DNA of 64,000 nt from Staphylococcus coagulans (GCF_002901995.1 NZ_PPQN01000016.1:60596-124595), one strand, 5' to 3'; positions 45,386 to 54,528 are shown, numbered from the stretch's first letter. The notes: generated by a model from the letters alone, not told the origin. Numbers and translations are program-made.

Positions 45386-46327
45386 TTAATCTGTGACAGA
45401 CGCAATTGCTGATTGAATATATTGAACAGCATGATCAAGTGCTTGTTTTTCTTCAACGTCTAGTGCGATTGGGAAGACGGTTTGATGCCCCTCTTTATTA
45501 ACAAGTGTCGGAAGGCTAAATGCGACATCTTGGTAATCATAAACGTGCTGATGCACTGTCGAAATAGGTAAAATGCGATTTTCATCATAAAGAATGGCTT
45601 CTAAAAGATCAATTGTTGCGCGAGATATGGCAGAATTCGTCCAACCTTTATTGCGCATCACGTCAAATGACACTTTGTCAATTTCATCGCGAATCTTTTG
45701 TTTCGAGATGGCTTGCGTATGGCTCAGTTGTTCATATTCATCAAGGGGCATCCCTGCAATACGGACACGGCTCCATACCGGCATGGTTGTTTTGCCGTGT
45801 TCTCCAATAACGAAAGCTTCTACACTTTTCGGATCAACGTCGTAGTGGTCTGCAATCAATGTACGGAAACGAGACGATTCTAATAATGTGCCTGTTCCCA
45901 TAATTTTTTCATGTGGATAATCATGTTGTATCTCTGCTAAATAAGTCATCGTATCTACAGGATTTGAAATCATAATAATATGTGGTGAGGTTGTTACCGC
46001 AGTAATGTTTGACATAATCTCTTGAATGATTGTTGCATTGCCGGATGTTAACGTTGTGCGATCCGCCATATCTGCTGTAGAAGGGACGCTCGCAGAGATG
46101 ATGATCATATCAACATCATCTAAATCTGTGTAATTCCCTGCTTTTATTTTCGTATGATGTGTCCCACTGTAAGATTGGAAATGGCGATGATCCATTGCCT
46201 CTCCTTCCGCACGATTCAGATTGGTATCAATTAAGATGATTTCTTGAAATAGGCCTGTATATTGAATGTCCGTTAATACTTGGCTCCCTACATGACCAAG
46301 TCCAATTAAAGCGACTTTATGTGTCAT
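45386..46327 (-). CDS. L-lactate/L-2-hydroxyacid dehydrogenase family protein
   Basis: A 313-residue NAD(H)-dependent dehydrogenase. Rossmann start VALIGLGHVGSQV; substrate-binding Arg in ADRTTLTSGN (R90); SNPVDTMTYL; catalytic His177 in IGEHGKTT; Arg153. At the place of the family Asp that pairs with the His (usually LDSARF or LDTARF) there is Glu150 in LLESSRF. The sequence is farther from staphylococcal Ldh1/Ldh2 and nearer L-2-hydroxyisocaproate dehydrogenases, so the substrate may be a larger 2-oxo acid. Start with a good ribosome-binding site (AAGGAGGGCAAATC). Monocistronic. Confidence 0.85.
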   Translation of the reverse strand: MTHKVALIGLGHVGSQVLTDIQYTGLFQEIILIDTNLNRAEGEAMDHRHFQSYSGTHHTKIKAGNYTDLDDVDMIIISASVPSTADMADRTTLTSGNATIIQEIMSNITAVTTSPHIIMISNPVDTMTYLAEIQHDYPHEKIMGTGTLLESSRFRTLIADHYDVDPKSVEAFVIGEHGKTTMPVWSRVRIAGMPLDEYEQLSHTQAISKQKIRDEIDKVSFDVMRNKGWTNSAISRATIDLLEAILYDENRILPISTVHQHVYDYQDVAFSLPTLVNKEGHQTVFPIALDVEEKQALDHAVQYIQSAIASVTD

Positions 46328-46743
46328 GATTTGCCCTCCTTATCGATGTATCATATTGATGATGCGCATGACGCATATGAAAGCGAGGATGTCATGAATA
46401 AACAAAATTTTTAGTGTGTACCGTTTAAAATTTGACATCGTGTATATGCGATTGCACGCATGCTAAAAGCTAGTTAGACATGCCACTTATTGTTGAAAAA
46501 ACGTTGGATTTCCATTGATGATTCTTTAATTGAAAATAATGATGATATCAACTGAATCCGATTCGCAAAAGGCATGTCAACAATTTGTCTTTTATTTCAG
46601 AAATTTCTAGATACCTCTAGTATATACTTTCAAAATTCTTCTATGCAATGAAAAACAAAAGTTGCGCAATGCTTAAATCATACTTTTGTCAGAAAAGTTT
46701 GTTAAAATTAAATAGAATTTAATCTGAAAGGGGTTTAACATAG
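46328..46743. other. Divergent intergenic region
   Basis: About 416 bases between the dehydrogenase gene (-) and the aminopeptidase gene (+). TTGTCA near 46686 with AAATAG about 20 bases on is a plausible promoter for the aminopeptidase. No repeats or other gene seen. Confidence 0.45.
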
Positions 46744-47817
46744 ATGAAAAATACAAAAGACTTATTAAAAAAATTAACAGATCTTAATGGAATCGCTGGA
46801 CATGAACATCAGGTTAAAAAAGCGATGATTGAATTATTAGAACCCAATAGTGATGAAATGATCTATGATAATCTCGGTGGTGTCTTTGGTAAGAAAAAGA
46901 GCCAGTCTGGTCAACGTACAATTATGATAGCAGGACATCTTGATGAAATTGGTTTTATGGTGACTAAAATTGAAGCGCAGGGCTTTATTCGATTTACACC
47001 AATAGGAGGATGGTGGAACCAAGTGATGTTATCCCAAAAAGTGACAATCACAACGGATGAAGGACGCGAAATACGCGGCATCATAGGTTCTAAACCGCCA
47101 CACGTTTTAGGTGCAGAAGAACGTAATAAACCTGTCGACATGAAGCATATGTTCATCGATGTCGGCGCAAAAGATAAAGCAGAAGTTGAAGCAGCAGGTA
47201 TTGAAGTGGGTAACATGATTACACCTTATTCAGAATTTGAAACGCTCTTAAATGAAGACTATGTAACTGCAAAAGCATTTGATAATCGCTTTGGATGTGC
47301 TCTGGCAGTCGATGTATTAGACGAATTGAAAAATGAAGCACTCGATATTAACTTAGTTGCTGGTGCTAATGTCCAAGAAGAAGTGGGACTGCGCGGTGCT
47401 AAAGTAGCCGCGCATAAAGTGAAACCTGATTTAGCCATTGCGGTTGATGTCGGTGTCGCATATGATACGCCAGGGCTTGAAAGTGATGGCGATGTGAAAA
47501 TAGGTCAAGGTCCAATTGTCTTAACATTAGATGCGACAAATATTGGTCATGTGGGGCTTATTCGCCATGTTAAAAAGGTCGCAAAAGCACACAATATTGA
47601 ATTACAATGGGATTCAATGCCGGGTGGCGGAACAGATGCTGGGAATATGCATACCGCATTAGACGGTATTCCTTCTATTGCACTATCAATTCCGTTACGT
47701 TATATGCACTCAAATGTATCTGTAATTGACCAAAAAGATTATCAAAAAGCGATTCAATTAGTGACAGAAATCATTCGTGCACTCAATGATGATGTTGTTG
47801 ATGAACTCATTTGGTAA
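46744..47817 (+). CDS. M42-family metallo-aminopeptidase
   Basis: A 357-residue cytosolic dinuclear-zinc aminopeptidase (glutamyl aminopeptidase/FrvX/YtoP type). Metal and catalytic residues: His in IAGHLDEIGFMV, Asp in AKAFDNRFGCA, the Glu-Glu pair in VQEEVGLRGA, Asp in AIAVDVGVAYD, and the final His of GTDAGNMHTAL or MHSNVSVID. Start ATG 46744 follows GAAAGGGG. It is monocistronic and convergent with the gene at 47907 through a shared hairpin. Confidence 0.93.
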   Translation: MKNTKDLLKKLTDLNGIAGHEHQVKKAMIELLEPNSDEMIYDNLGGVFGKKKSQSGQRTIMIAGHLDEIGFMVTKIEAQGFIRFTPIGGWWNQVMLSQKVTITTDEGREIRGIIGSKPPHVLGAEERNKPVDMKHMFIDVGAKDKAEVEAAGIEVGNMITPYSEFETLLNEDYVTAKAFDNRFGCALAVDVLDELKNEALDINLVAGANVQEEVGLRGAKVAAHKVKPDLAIAVDVGVAYDTPGLESDGDVKIGQGPIVLTLDATNIGHVGLIRHVKKVAKAHNIELQWDSMPGGGTDAGNMHTALDGIPSIALSIPLRYMHSNVSVIDQKDYQKAIQLVTEIIRALNDDVVDELIW

Positions 47818-47840
47818 TTAAATATAGATATTAAAGTAAA

Positions 47841-47882
47841 AAGCAATGAAGGAAATGGCTGAGAACATTTTCTTCATTGCTT
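47841..47882 (+). terminator. Bidirectional terminator
   Basis: AAGCAATGAAG (47841-47851) pairs with CTTCATTGCTT (47872-47882) plus inner pairs; TATTATT follows on the plus strand and a T-run on the minus. Confidence 0.82.
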
Positions 47883-47906
47883 ATTATTGATGCGAAAAAT
47901 ATTAAA

Positions 47907-48263
47907 TTAATGGTGATGCATATCCATGTTATGCATATCATGAATTTTCATCATTAAGCCATGTGGAACATCATCATGTGATACGATTTGTTTTTTAACG
48001 AAATGATCAGGATCATCTTTTTTAGCTATTAATTTAACAAAGTCACCTTTTTTAGGTTGGAAATTATTATCCGTAGGGATTTTAACATTTTCTTTAACCG
48101 TCTTGTCAGATTCACTGATTACTTTTTCAGCTGTTGTGCTGTCTTTCATATAACCGTAATATATTTCTTTTTGACCGGAAAGCATCATCGCAACGACGAC
48201 ACCTAACGTCACAATTAGCATCGCAATAATGATGATAATACCAAGAGATTGTTTTTGCTTCAT
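47907..48263 (-). CDS. Membrane-anchored protein with His/Met-rich tail, unknown function
   Basis: 118 residues: an N-terminal hydrophobic helix (residues about 7-28, LGIIIIIAMLIVTLGVVVAM), then a soluble extracytoplasmic part with EIYYGYMKDS and VKLIAKKDDPDHFVKK, ending HDMHNMDMHHH. A His/Met-rich tail suggests metal (copper or similar) binding, but this is inference. It may be one of the Staphylococcus-only DUF families. ATG 48263 follows AAGGAGCG; an upstream in-frame start at 48335 lacks one. Monocistronic. Confidence 0.72.
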   Translation of the reverse strand: MKQKQSLGIIIIIAMLIVTLGVVVAMMLSGQKEIYYGYMKDSTTAEKVISESDKTVKENVKIPTDNNFQPKKGDFVKLIAKKDDPDHFVKKQIVSHDDVPHGLMMKIHDMHNMDMHHH

Positions 48264-48533
48264 TATTTCTCGCTCCTTTATATAAAATGTATAGTCTAAA
48301 TGTTGTATGAGGTGACTCGAAATTATCATTGTCAAATCTTTGTCACACTCTTATATTCCATTGTAGCGAATTCGTTTTAAGACAGAAAGTAAAAGTTAGA
48401 GTGAAATATGTCATTTTTGTGTCTTGCATTTATTTTGAAAAATTATATAATTAGGCTGTAAAAGATATATATTTGATTATACGTTCTAAAAGCGTACTAT
48501 TCATTTTAACGTCAAAAAAGTAGAGGTGTTGTT

Positions 48534-48740
48534 ATGAGTTTTTATGATTTTATGTTAGATTTTTTAGGCGATGATACACCTCTTGGGACGTTGGCTGCAC
48601 ATCTTGAAGAAGATCCCTCTTACCCTAGAGAGCTAATTCAGCCAGAAGATATTTTAGTTTACTTTAATCAACTTCATACTGTAGATAATGAATTGATTGA
48701 AACAGTGAAACGTGCAATTCAATTATATAGGGCAAAATAA
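48534..48740 (+). CDS. YozE-like (UPF0346-type) small protein
   Basis: 68 residues beginning MSFYDFMLDFLGDDTPLGTL. The FYxFM start, acidic middle (EEDPSYPRE) and final helix resemble the YozE SAM-like family of small Firmicutes proteins, although this one diverges from the better-known UPF0346 copy. Function unknown. The start follows AGAGGTG. A terminator-like hairpin follows at 48798. Confidence 0.65.
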   Translation: MSFYDFMLDFLGDDTPLGTLAAHLEEDPSYPRELIQPEDILVYFNQLHTVDNELIETVKRAIQLYRAK

Positions 48741-48797
48741 CTTTATATATGATTTAATAATAAAAGCATGTCAAAGCTGTGTCTACAGTCGAATATG

Positions 48798-48838
48798 ACA
48801 CGGAAAAGCCTGTTTAGGTTTTATCCGTGTTTTGTTTT
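48798..48838 (+). terminator. Terminator after the YozE-like gene
   Basis: ACACGGAAAAGCC pairs with GGTTTTATCCGTGT (one bulge), followed by TTTGTTTT. Confidence 0.8.
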
Positions 48839-48898
48839 ACAATTAAAAGGCAGTCTTAATTTGAAGATGACATTGCATTTCATGTAAGGAGGAATAAT

Positions 48899-50092
48899 AT
48901 GTCAGAACAACTACTGAATCATAAAATTCAAAATCAATGGCTACGTGTTATCGGCATCTTGTTGATTGCCTCAACGCTACGTGCGCCGCTCACGTCTGTT
49001 GGACCCGTCATTGACCTAATAAAGCAAGATTTACATATTAATAACGGTATAGCAGGACTGATGACGACCATCCCGCTTATCATCTTCGGTATTGTGTCAC
49101 CATTTGTGTCACGTATTCTTTCCCGTATTTCAATGTCACGTCTCCTATTACTGACACTAATTTTGACAGTCATCTCATTAGTTGTGAGAGTTTCTGGTGG
49201 CGTGAACGCTTTTTTCATTGGGACGCTCTTTTTAGGAATTGCTATTGCTTTAGCGAATGTGACTTTACCCGCATACGCAAAAGCATCTTTTCCATTACAA
49301 ATCGGCCTCATTACGGGAATTTATAGTGCAACAATGAATTTTACCGCTGGATTGGGAGGCGGGCTGAGTTTTCCACTTGCTTCTCTTTCGCCCTTGTCTT
49401 ATCGCCTCTCACTCTCTTTTTGGATTATTTTTGCAATACTGGCAGTCATCGTTTGGCTTCCGCAAGTCAAACGAAATCCGCATGTCTCTACGCAAACAAG
49501 TCATGGATTAAAAAAGCCAATTTATCGCTCCAAAATGGCTTGGGCAGTCGCTTTGACGATGGCGTTTCAATCGATGATGTTTTACAGTATTGTCGCATGG
49601 TATCCTTCTATTTTAGTGAGTAAAGGGATTGCACCGGAGACGGCGGGCTACTTTCTGATGTTGAATCAATTTGCACAACTACCGATGACCTTTGTGTTTC
49701 CAATTATCGCTGCTAAAATGTCGACACAGAGAAGTCTCGTTATTATTATTACATGCCTGATGGGCTTAGGATTTAGTTTATTATTGAGTCAGCAAGTGGT
49801 GGTATTGCTTATTGCGATGATATTGACAGGGATGGGCATTGGCGCATGTTTTAGTTTATGTATGACACTCTTTTCAATTCGTTCGCGCACAACAGCTGGA
49901 AGTACGATGTTGTCAGGATTTGGGCAATCTATAGGCTATTGGGTCGCAGCTTTAGGCCCTTTTATTTTAGGCGTAGCGCATGATCACTTTCACGGTTGGA
50001 CCATCGCGATTATATTATTTTTTGTGATGGTCGTCGGTGTCTTCGCTGCCGGGATGTATGCCACACAAAATGCATATATTGAAGATCTATGA
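48899..50092 (+). CDS. CynX/NimT-type MFS transporter
   Basis: A 397-residue, twelve-helix major facilitator. The start region LIASTLRAPLTSVGPVIDLI and later LANVTLPAYAKASFP and GAGACFSLCMT-like segments are typical of the cyanate transporter/nitroimidazole family (CynX/NimT). The substrate is unknown. ATG 48899 follows TAAGGAGGAAT. Convergent with the AraC regulator gene through the hairpin at 50096. Confidence 0.85.
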   Translation: MSEQLLNHKIQNQWLRVIGILLIASTLRAPLTSVGPVIDLIKQDLHINNGIAGLMTTIPLIIFGIVSPFVSRILSRISMSRLLLLTLILTVISLVVRVSGGVNAFFIGTLFLGIAIALANVTLPAYAKASFPLQIGLITGIYSATMNFTAGLGGGLSFPLASLSPLSYRLSLSFWIIFAILAVIVWLPQVKRNPHVSTQTSHGLKKPIYRSKMAWAVALTMAFQSMMFYSIVAWYPSILVSKGIAPETAGYFLMLNQFAQLPMTFVFPIIAAKMSTQRSLVIIITCLMGLGFSLLLSQQVVVLLIAMILTGMGIGACFSLCMTLFSIRSRTTAGSTMLSGFGQSIGYWVAALGPFILGVAHDHFHGWTIAIILFFVMVVGVFAAGMYATQNAYIEDL

Positions 50093-50095
50093 AGA

Positions 50096-50158
50096 AAAAA
50101 GGAACGCCACTAAGAAATCTATCCATTGAAAGAAGATTTTATGTGCACGTTCCTTTTT
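50096..50158 (+). terminator. Bidirectional terminator
   Basis: AAAAAGGAACG (50096-50106) pairs with CGTTCCTTTTT (50148-50158). The flanking A and T runs serve both strands. Confidence 0.8.
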
Positions 50159-50174
50159 ATATACGATGAGAATT

Positions 50175-52268
50175 TCACAACATATCTGACTGGCGTGTTG
50201 CTTTATTTTTAATAATTTTAATGAGTTTCATGACCCCTTGTGGTAATGTCGTTTGGTATGACGTATGTTCAAAGTGATGTAATTGAATATGAAATAAAAG
50301 ATGATTCGTCATATGAATAGAAGAGACAAAATGTCTTGGGACGTAATAATCTTGCGTTTGCACATGCATGATGTGGTCTAAGTTGCTATAAGTGGGGTGG
50401 TAAGTATATTCAACCACAAAATGACGATGCAATTGGTTTGTACCATATAAAACAAAAGAAACATTTTTGAGCGCTTGATCTGCATGAAATAACAAAATTT
50501 CATATGCATACGCTGTTTCATGAACGAGATAGGTAGATGTTCGAACACTAAACGTATGGCTAAAAGGTTGCAATAAATTAAATATATGTTGAATGGCATT
50601 ACGATGACCGAAACGATTATAAAAGCCATTATTTAGGCTGTCATTGGAAATCAGTGGTAAGCATAACGCATCTACATTCAGCCAAAGTTTAAGAAGTTGC
50701 TCTTCACGTGGCATCGCATGTTGTTTCGCTGTGAAGAGTTGTGGAACTGATTTGATGATCATTGGTGTCTGCGCAAGTTGATATTCTTGTCGCAATGTTT
50801 GTATCACTTGTGCAAATTTTGACTCGAATTGCGTATGTAAATCAAGGTGATACATATAAGTTTGATTGAGTTGTAAAGCATCCAACATATAATAATCAAA
50901 AACGATGCGTTGTTGAAGTAATAACTTTAATTGCGCTTTTTTACTTGGTGTTAAAGGTAGCGCAATATCAAGTGTGAACTGACTATCAGGATGTAAAGCT
51001 TTCACTTTTTCAATGATAGTTTGAATTTCATGAACAGATAGAGATTCATAGTCCAATATGATATTGAGCTTGAATTTGTACTGATTAAAATCATTAGGTT
51101 GCTGTTCTATGATACGTGTTAACGGATAATAGAATTGATTTTTAAATATTTCATAGGCGTGTAGCGAATGGATTCGATATGCCATTTTATAACCGTATTC
51201 ACATAGCAATTGGCTGAGTAATTCAATATGATGTGTATGTTCAAAATGAAATGTTTCAAGATCTGATGGATTAAAGGACAGTTGAATGGCATGTGCATGA
51301 TGATGAGCCTCTAATTGATTTTGACTACCAAATATTTGACTGATGTCGTCTAAGTTGACGATTTCAAGTAATACTTCTTTCTTTTCAATCCATTGAGGTG
51401 GTGTGAGTTGATCTAAAAATATGTCCACCTTGTGTGGTGAGGGAATCGTGCTGGATTTTCTCAAATGTGTATCAAAATATTGTATATCGAAAGGGACAAC
51501 CGTAACTTGATAACTTCTTTTTTGACTTTGTTTTCGAAATTCTATCGGACTGATACCTACAAAACGCTTAAACTGTTTAGAATAATGGTTGTAGTTTGTA
51601 AAACTGTATTGTGTTGCAATTTGATTAATCGAATCATGCGATGTGGCTAAGTTGTACATAGACAGTGCGATTTTCATTGAAGCATAGTATTTTTTAAAGT
51701 TATAATCTAAGTATTTGCCAAAAAGTATAGACACATAGGATTGAGAAACAAAGAAATGTTCACTTAACTCTTGTAACGATAGACGATATTTGGCGTGTTG
51801 ATGAACATAATCAATCATATTATTAAATAAAATACTATTCACGTGTATATGCGGGATATAAATTCGACTCAATTCAATGAATGTTTCATTGTAGAGTAAC
51901 TTAATTAAAGTATGAATATTTTCATAGTACATATCACTGTTTTCTTCAACGATGAGATGCTTTATGATTTCTTTAATTTTATTATGAGAAGAGAGTTTAT
52001 TAAGATTAAAATAACCTAGGAAATAATCAGCATTAAATTCAGAAAAATATTGTAGAGGCACTGTCAATTTGACGATGGCTTGTGCTTGGGTCACTTTGAC
52101 TAAGTCGTTGTGATTTACGATGGCAATTTGATGATGAAAGTGAGTCACTTTACCGTTGAGCTCGAGTGTCAGAACGCCTTCAAACGAAACAAATAATTCT
52201 ACATGATTAAAAACACGATAAGCAGAAGACGTATATTGTTTCATTAGTTCAATATTAATGCCTTGCAT
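50175..52268 (-). CDS. Long AraC-family regulator (Rsp/Rbf type)
   Basis: 697 residues, with the AraC HTH pair unusually near the middle-left, residues about 151-250: LSLQELSEHFFVSQSYVSIL then YSFTNYNHYSKQFKRFVGIS. The N-terminal 140 residues look like a cupin-type sensor part; the large C-terminal 430 residues contain no HTH. This layout is that of staphylococcal Rsp and Rbf (about 700-716 residues), global regulators of surface proteins, biofilm and virulence. Which of the two it matches cannot be decided. Monocistronic. Confidence 0.82.
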   Translation of the reverse strand: MQGINIELMKQYTSSAYRVFNHVELFVSFEGVLTLELNGKVTHFHHQIAIVNHNDLVKVTQAQAIVKLTVPLQYFSEFNADYFLGYFNLNKLSSHNKIKEIIKHLIVEENSDMYYENIHTLIKLLYNETFIELSRIYIPHIHVNSILFNNMIDYVHQHAKYRLSLQELSEHFFVSQSYVSILFGKYLDYNFKKYYASMKIALSMYNLATSHDSINQIATQYSFTNYNHYSKQFKRFVGISPIEFRKQSQKRSYQVTVVPFDIQYFDTHLRKSSTIPSPHKVDIFLDQLTPPQWIEKKEVLLEIVNLDDISQIFGSQNQLEAHHHAHAIQLSFNPSDLETFHFEHTHHIELLSQLLCEYGYKMAYRIHSLHAYEIFKNQFYYPLTRIIEQQPNDFNQYKFKLNIILDYESLSVHEIQTIIEKVKALHPDSQFTLDIALPLTPSKKAQLKLLLQQRIVFDYYMLDALQLNQTYMYHLDLHTQFESKFAQVIQTLRQEYQLAQTPMIIKSVPQLFTAKQHAMPREEQLLKLWLNVDALCLPLISNDSLNNGFYNRFGHRNAIQHIFNLLQPFSHTFSVRTSTYLVHETAYAYEILLFHADQALKNVSFVLYGTNQLHRHFVVEYTYHPTYSNLDHIMHVQTQDYYVPRHFVSSIHMTNHLLFHIQLHHFEHTSYQTTLPQGVMKLIKIIKNKATRQSDML

Positions 52269-52625
52269 AGTTGACCTCTTTCAAGCTTCTCAAGTTCTGA
52301 GAAACTAGTTGATAAATATACATCATTATAAAAATATCGATTCCTTTTCTACAATAATATTGTGCACATTGTATAAGGAATGACGCATATTAGAAAATAA
52401 CGGCATAATCAATGTGTCATAAGTGTTAAAGAAATGGAATAAAGTTAAATTAAATGCTTAAGTAAGTTAAAAATTTTGCATACATTTGCAGAAAGTCATG
52501 TAAGTAGTGGTATATGAACCTTAAACAAGGTGTGGTAAAAAAGTCTTACTTTGTTTATATGGGGCAAAAAAAATAGTTGAAGTATGATGGTGCAGAGAAA
52601 AATGAGTTAAAGAATAAAGTGATAA
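52269..52625. other. Intergenic region upstream of the AraC-family regulator gene
   Basis: About 360 AT-rich bases holding the AraC gene's promoter region. I see no open frame with a ribosome-binding site and no repeat copy. The next notable element is the inverted repeat at 52626. Confidence 0.45.
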
Positions 52626-52680
52626 TCAAAGATGGGCTTGAGAAGATGTAGCAAAAGCATTTTCTCAAGCCCATCTTTGA
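52626..52680. repeat. Perfect 19-bp inverted repeat
   Basis: TCAAAGATGGGCTTGAGAA (52626-52644) and its exact complement TTCTCAAGCCCATCTTTGA (52662-52680) with a 17-base loop. It sits 48 bases past the corA stop on the minus strand. Neither side has a good T-run, so a plain terminator is not certain; it may stabilise a 3' end or be a regulatory site. Confidence 0.65.
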
Positions 52681-52728
52681 TACAGAGGATAGGTAAGTCC
52701 TATAAGGATAAATGGTTATGGACTTATA

Positions 52729-53667
52729 TCAGAGCTTGTCGTTGCGCCATAAAAATGTAAACATGACTACGACGAGAATAATTGAAATCACAATAATAAT
52801 AATCCATGACAGTGCACTTTCGGTATTAATAGGTAAAGGTACATTCATACCGAAAAAACTAAATACTAGCGTAGGTAAAGTGAGCAAAACGGTAAAAATA
52901 GTCAATGTTTTCATAGTGGTATTTAGTTGGTTTGACAACAAGGACGCATATGAATTAGACATACTTTCAACAATACGTAAATATAATTCAGTCGTTTCAA
53001 CCGCTTGTTGGTGCTCATTTTGTAAGTCTTCTAATAATTCTTCATCATCGTCAAAGCGTTTAATGGCAGGTAAACGAAATAGAGTTCGAATCGTAGAAGA
53101 ATTGGTTTTAAGTGATCCTAAAAAGTAAACTAAACTTTTTTCAATGTCACTTAATAAATAAAGACGCTGATTTGTTACCCGTTGTTGCAAGTTATATTCA
53201 ACTTGACGGAGCTCTTTATTTAATAAGCGCAAGCCTCTATTGTATTGCGCAGTCATATCGTACATTAATTTTAAAGCAAATTGGCTTTTGTATTTTAAGT
53301 TAATAGGTTTTTTGACGATGTGGTCAAAATAATGAAAAGGTTTCGCACAAACCGTAACAATAATGTTTTTACCGATGATAATCCCTAACGGTAATGTCAT
53401 GAAACTTTTTAATTTATGCTTTCCAGTTTCAGTAATAGGTAAGTCGCTGATTATTAAAGAGTAGCCACTATCATCATCATATTCAATACGTGAACTTTCT
53501 TCACTATCTAATGCATCTTCCAAAAAATCTTGTGGAAAACCATATGTTTTAATGAGTTGTTGTAATTCATCTTGTGTCGGTTTGACAACATTTAGCCATT
53601 GCGCTTGTTGCCATTCTTCTGTTTCTAGGACATGCAAATTTGCATCATTGTAGTACGCTTTAATCAT
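52729..53667 (-). CDS. corA: CorA-type magnesium/cobalt transporter
   Basis: A 312-residue pentameric divalent-cation channel. A long cytosolic N-terminal domain precedes two C-terminal helices. The selectivity motif GMN is at 273-275 in FFGMNVPLPIN, right after the first helix. It lies 22 bases downstream of the marR gene, in the same direction, so it is probably its operon partner. Ribosome-binding site AAGAAGGTG. Confidence 0.93.
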   Translation of the reverse strand: MIKAYYNDANLHVLETEEWQQAQWLNVVKPTQDELQQLIKTYGFPQDFLEDALDSEESSRIEYDDDSGYSLIISDLPITETGKHKLKSFMTLPLGIIIGKNIIVTVCAKPFHYFDHIVKKPINLKYKSQFALKLMYDMTAQYNRGLRLLNKELRQVEYNLQQRVTNQRLYLLSDIEKSLVYFLGSLKTNSSTIRTLFRLPAIKRFDDDEELLEDLQNEHQQAVETTELYLRIVESMSNSYASLLSNQLNTTMKTLTIFTVLLTLPTLVFSFFGMNVPLPINTESALSWIIIIVISIILVVVMFTFLWRNDKL

Positions 53668-53690
53668 AGCGAATCACCTTCTTCGTTCTC

Positions 53691-54128
53691 TTATTTCAAA
53701 TGCTGTATATCTTTGTAGCCTTGTCTATAAGACGCAAAACCTTCCATAATCGCATACCAATCATCACCTTGCTCAGCTTTGATTCGATTAAATAGGTCAT
53801 TTTGTGCTTGGTTGAGTTCTTCTATGAGCGCTTTCCCTTCTTCAGTTGGAAACAAACATTTTAAACGGCGATCAGTCAAATCAGGGCGCTCAAAGATGAG
53901 CCCTTTTTCTTTCAATAATTTTAAAGTGGCATGTGAGCCTTGTTTAGAAATCTCAAGATTTTCTAATAATTTTTTCGTTGTAATACCTGGAAGTTTATTA
54001 ATAAAAAATAGAAATCGATGATGCTGTCGGCTCATACCATATTCAGCAATGATATCATCAGCCGTTTTTGTAAATGTTTGATAAGCATAATAAAACAGAA
54101 GTAAAGCGTAATCATTATTTTGTGTCAT
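53691..54128 (-). CDS. MarR-family transcriptional regulator
   Basis: A 145-residue winged-helix dimer protein. MSRQHHRFLFFINKLPG is the first helix of the DNA-binding part; TKKLLENLEISKQGSHATLK is the HTH, and ERPDLTDRRLKCLFPTEEGK is the beta-wing with the DxRR/K motif. Start behind AAGGAAGTCCG. It precedes corA in the same operon, suggesting control of that gene or of itself. Confidence 0.88.
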   Translation of the reverse strand: MTQNNDYALLLFYYAYQTFTKTADDIIAEYGMSRQHHRFLFFINKLPGITTKKLLENLEISKQGSHATLKLLKEKGLIFERPDLTDRRLKCLFPTEEGKALIEELNQAQNDLFNRIKAEQGDDWYAIMEGFASYRQGYKDIQHLK

Positions 54129-54489
54129 TTTCGGACTTCCTTTTCTAAAAACTCTTCTATATTATAGTAAAGATTTCGCCATCTGTCATGGTCATAGCGA
54201 ATGAGTTAGGAGATAATTTTTAAATAATAAAATGATTGGCTTAACTATAAATTTTGAAGGGAAATGAATGAGATGAAAAAACTGTAATAGTGGTATTCAT
54301 GTTCGGATTGAAATCTCATAAAGGATATAGTAAGATTTGAGGACTGTTGTTTGCGTGCGGAGGTGGAAAGCAACGATAGAGAGACAACTAAAATAGTAAA
54401 GAATATGTAGTCAATGTTAAGAAGATAATGTAACATAAATAAAGAAAAAAGTGGGTTATGTCTTGAAAAAAGTCGCATAAATAGAAATG

Positions 54490-54528
54490 TTAAGGCAGAA
54501 TTAATAAAATCTTAACATTAAATTTACA
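54490..54528 (+). promoter_or_regulatory. Four-repeat PhoP (Pho) box upstream of the Na/Pi cotransporter gene
   Basis: Four hexamers, TTAAGG (54490), TTAATA (54501), TTAACA (54512) and TTTACA (54523), each separated by exactly 5 bases, giving an 11-bp period. This matches the tandem TTAACA-like boxes bound by PhoP in Firmicutes. The box ends 75 bases before the gene start, so phosphate-starvation control by PhoPR is likely. Confidence 0.75.

Noticed and set aside
54245..54478. 77-codon open frame on the minus strand
   Set aside because: No ribosome-binding site and only low-complexity hydrophobic content between two convincing genes; lies next to the Pho box region.
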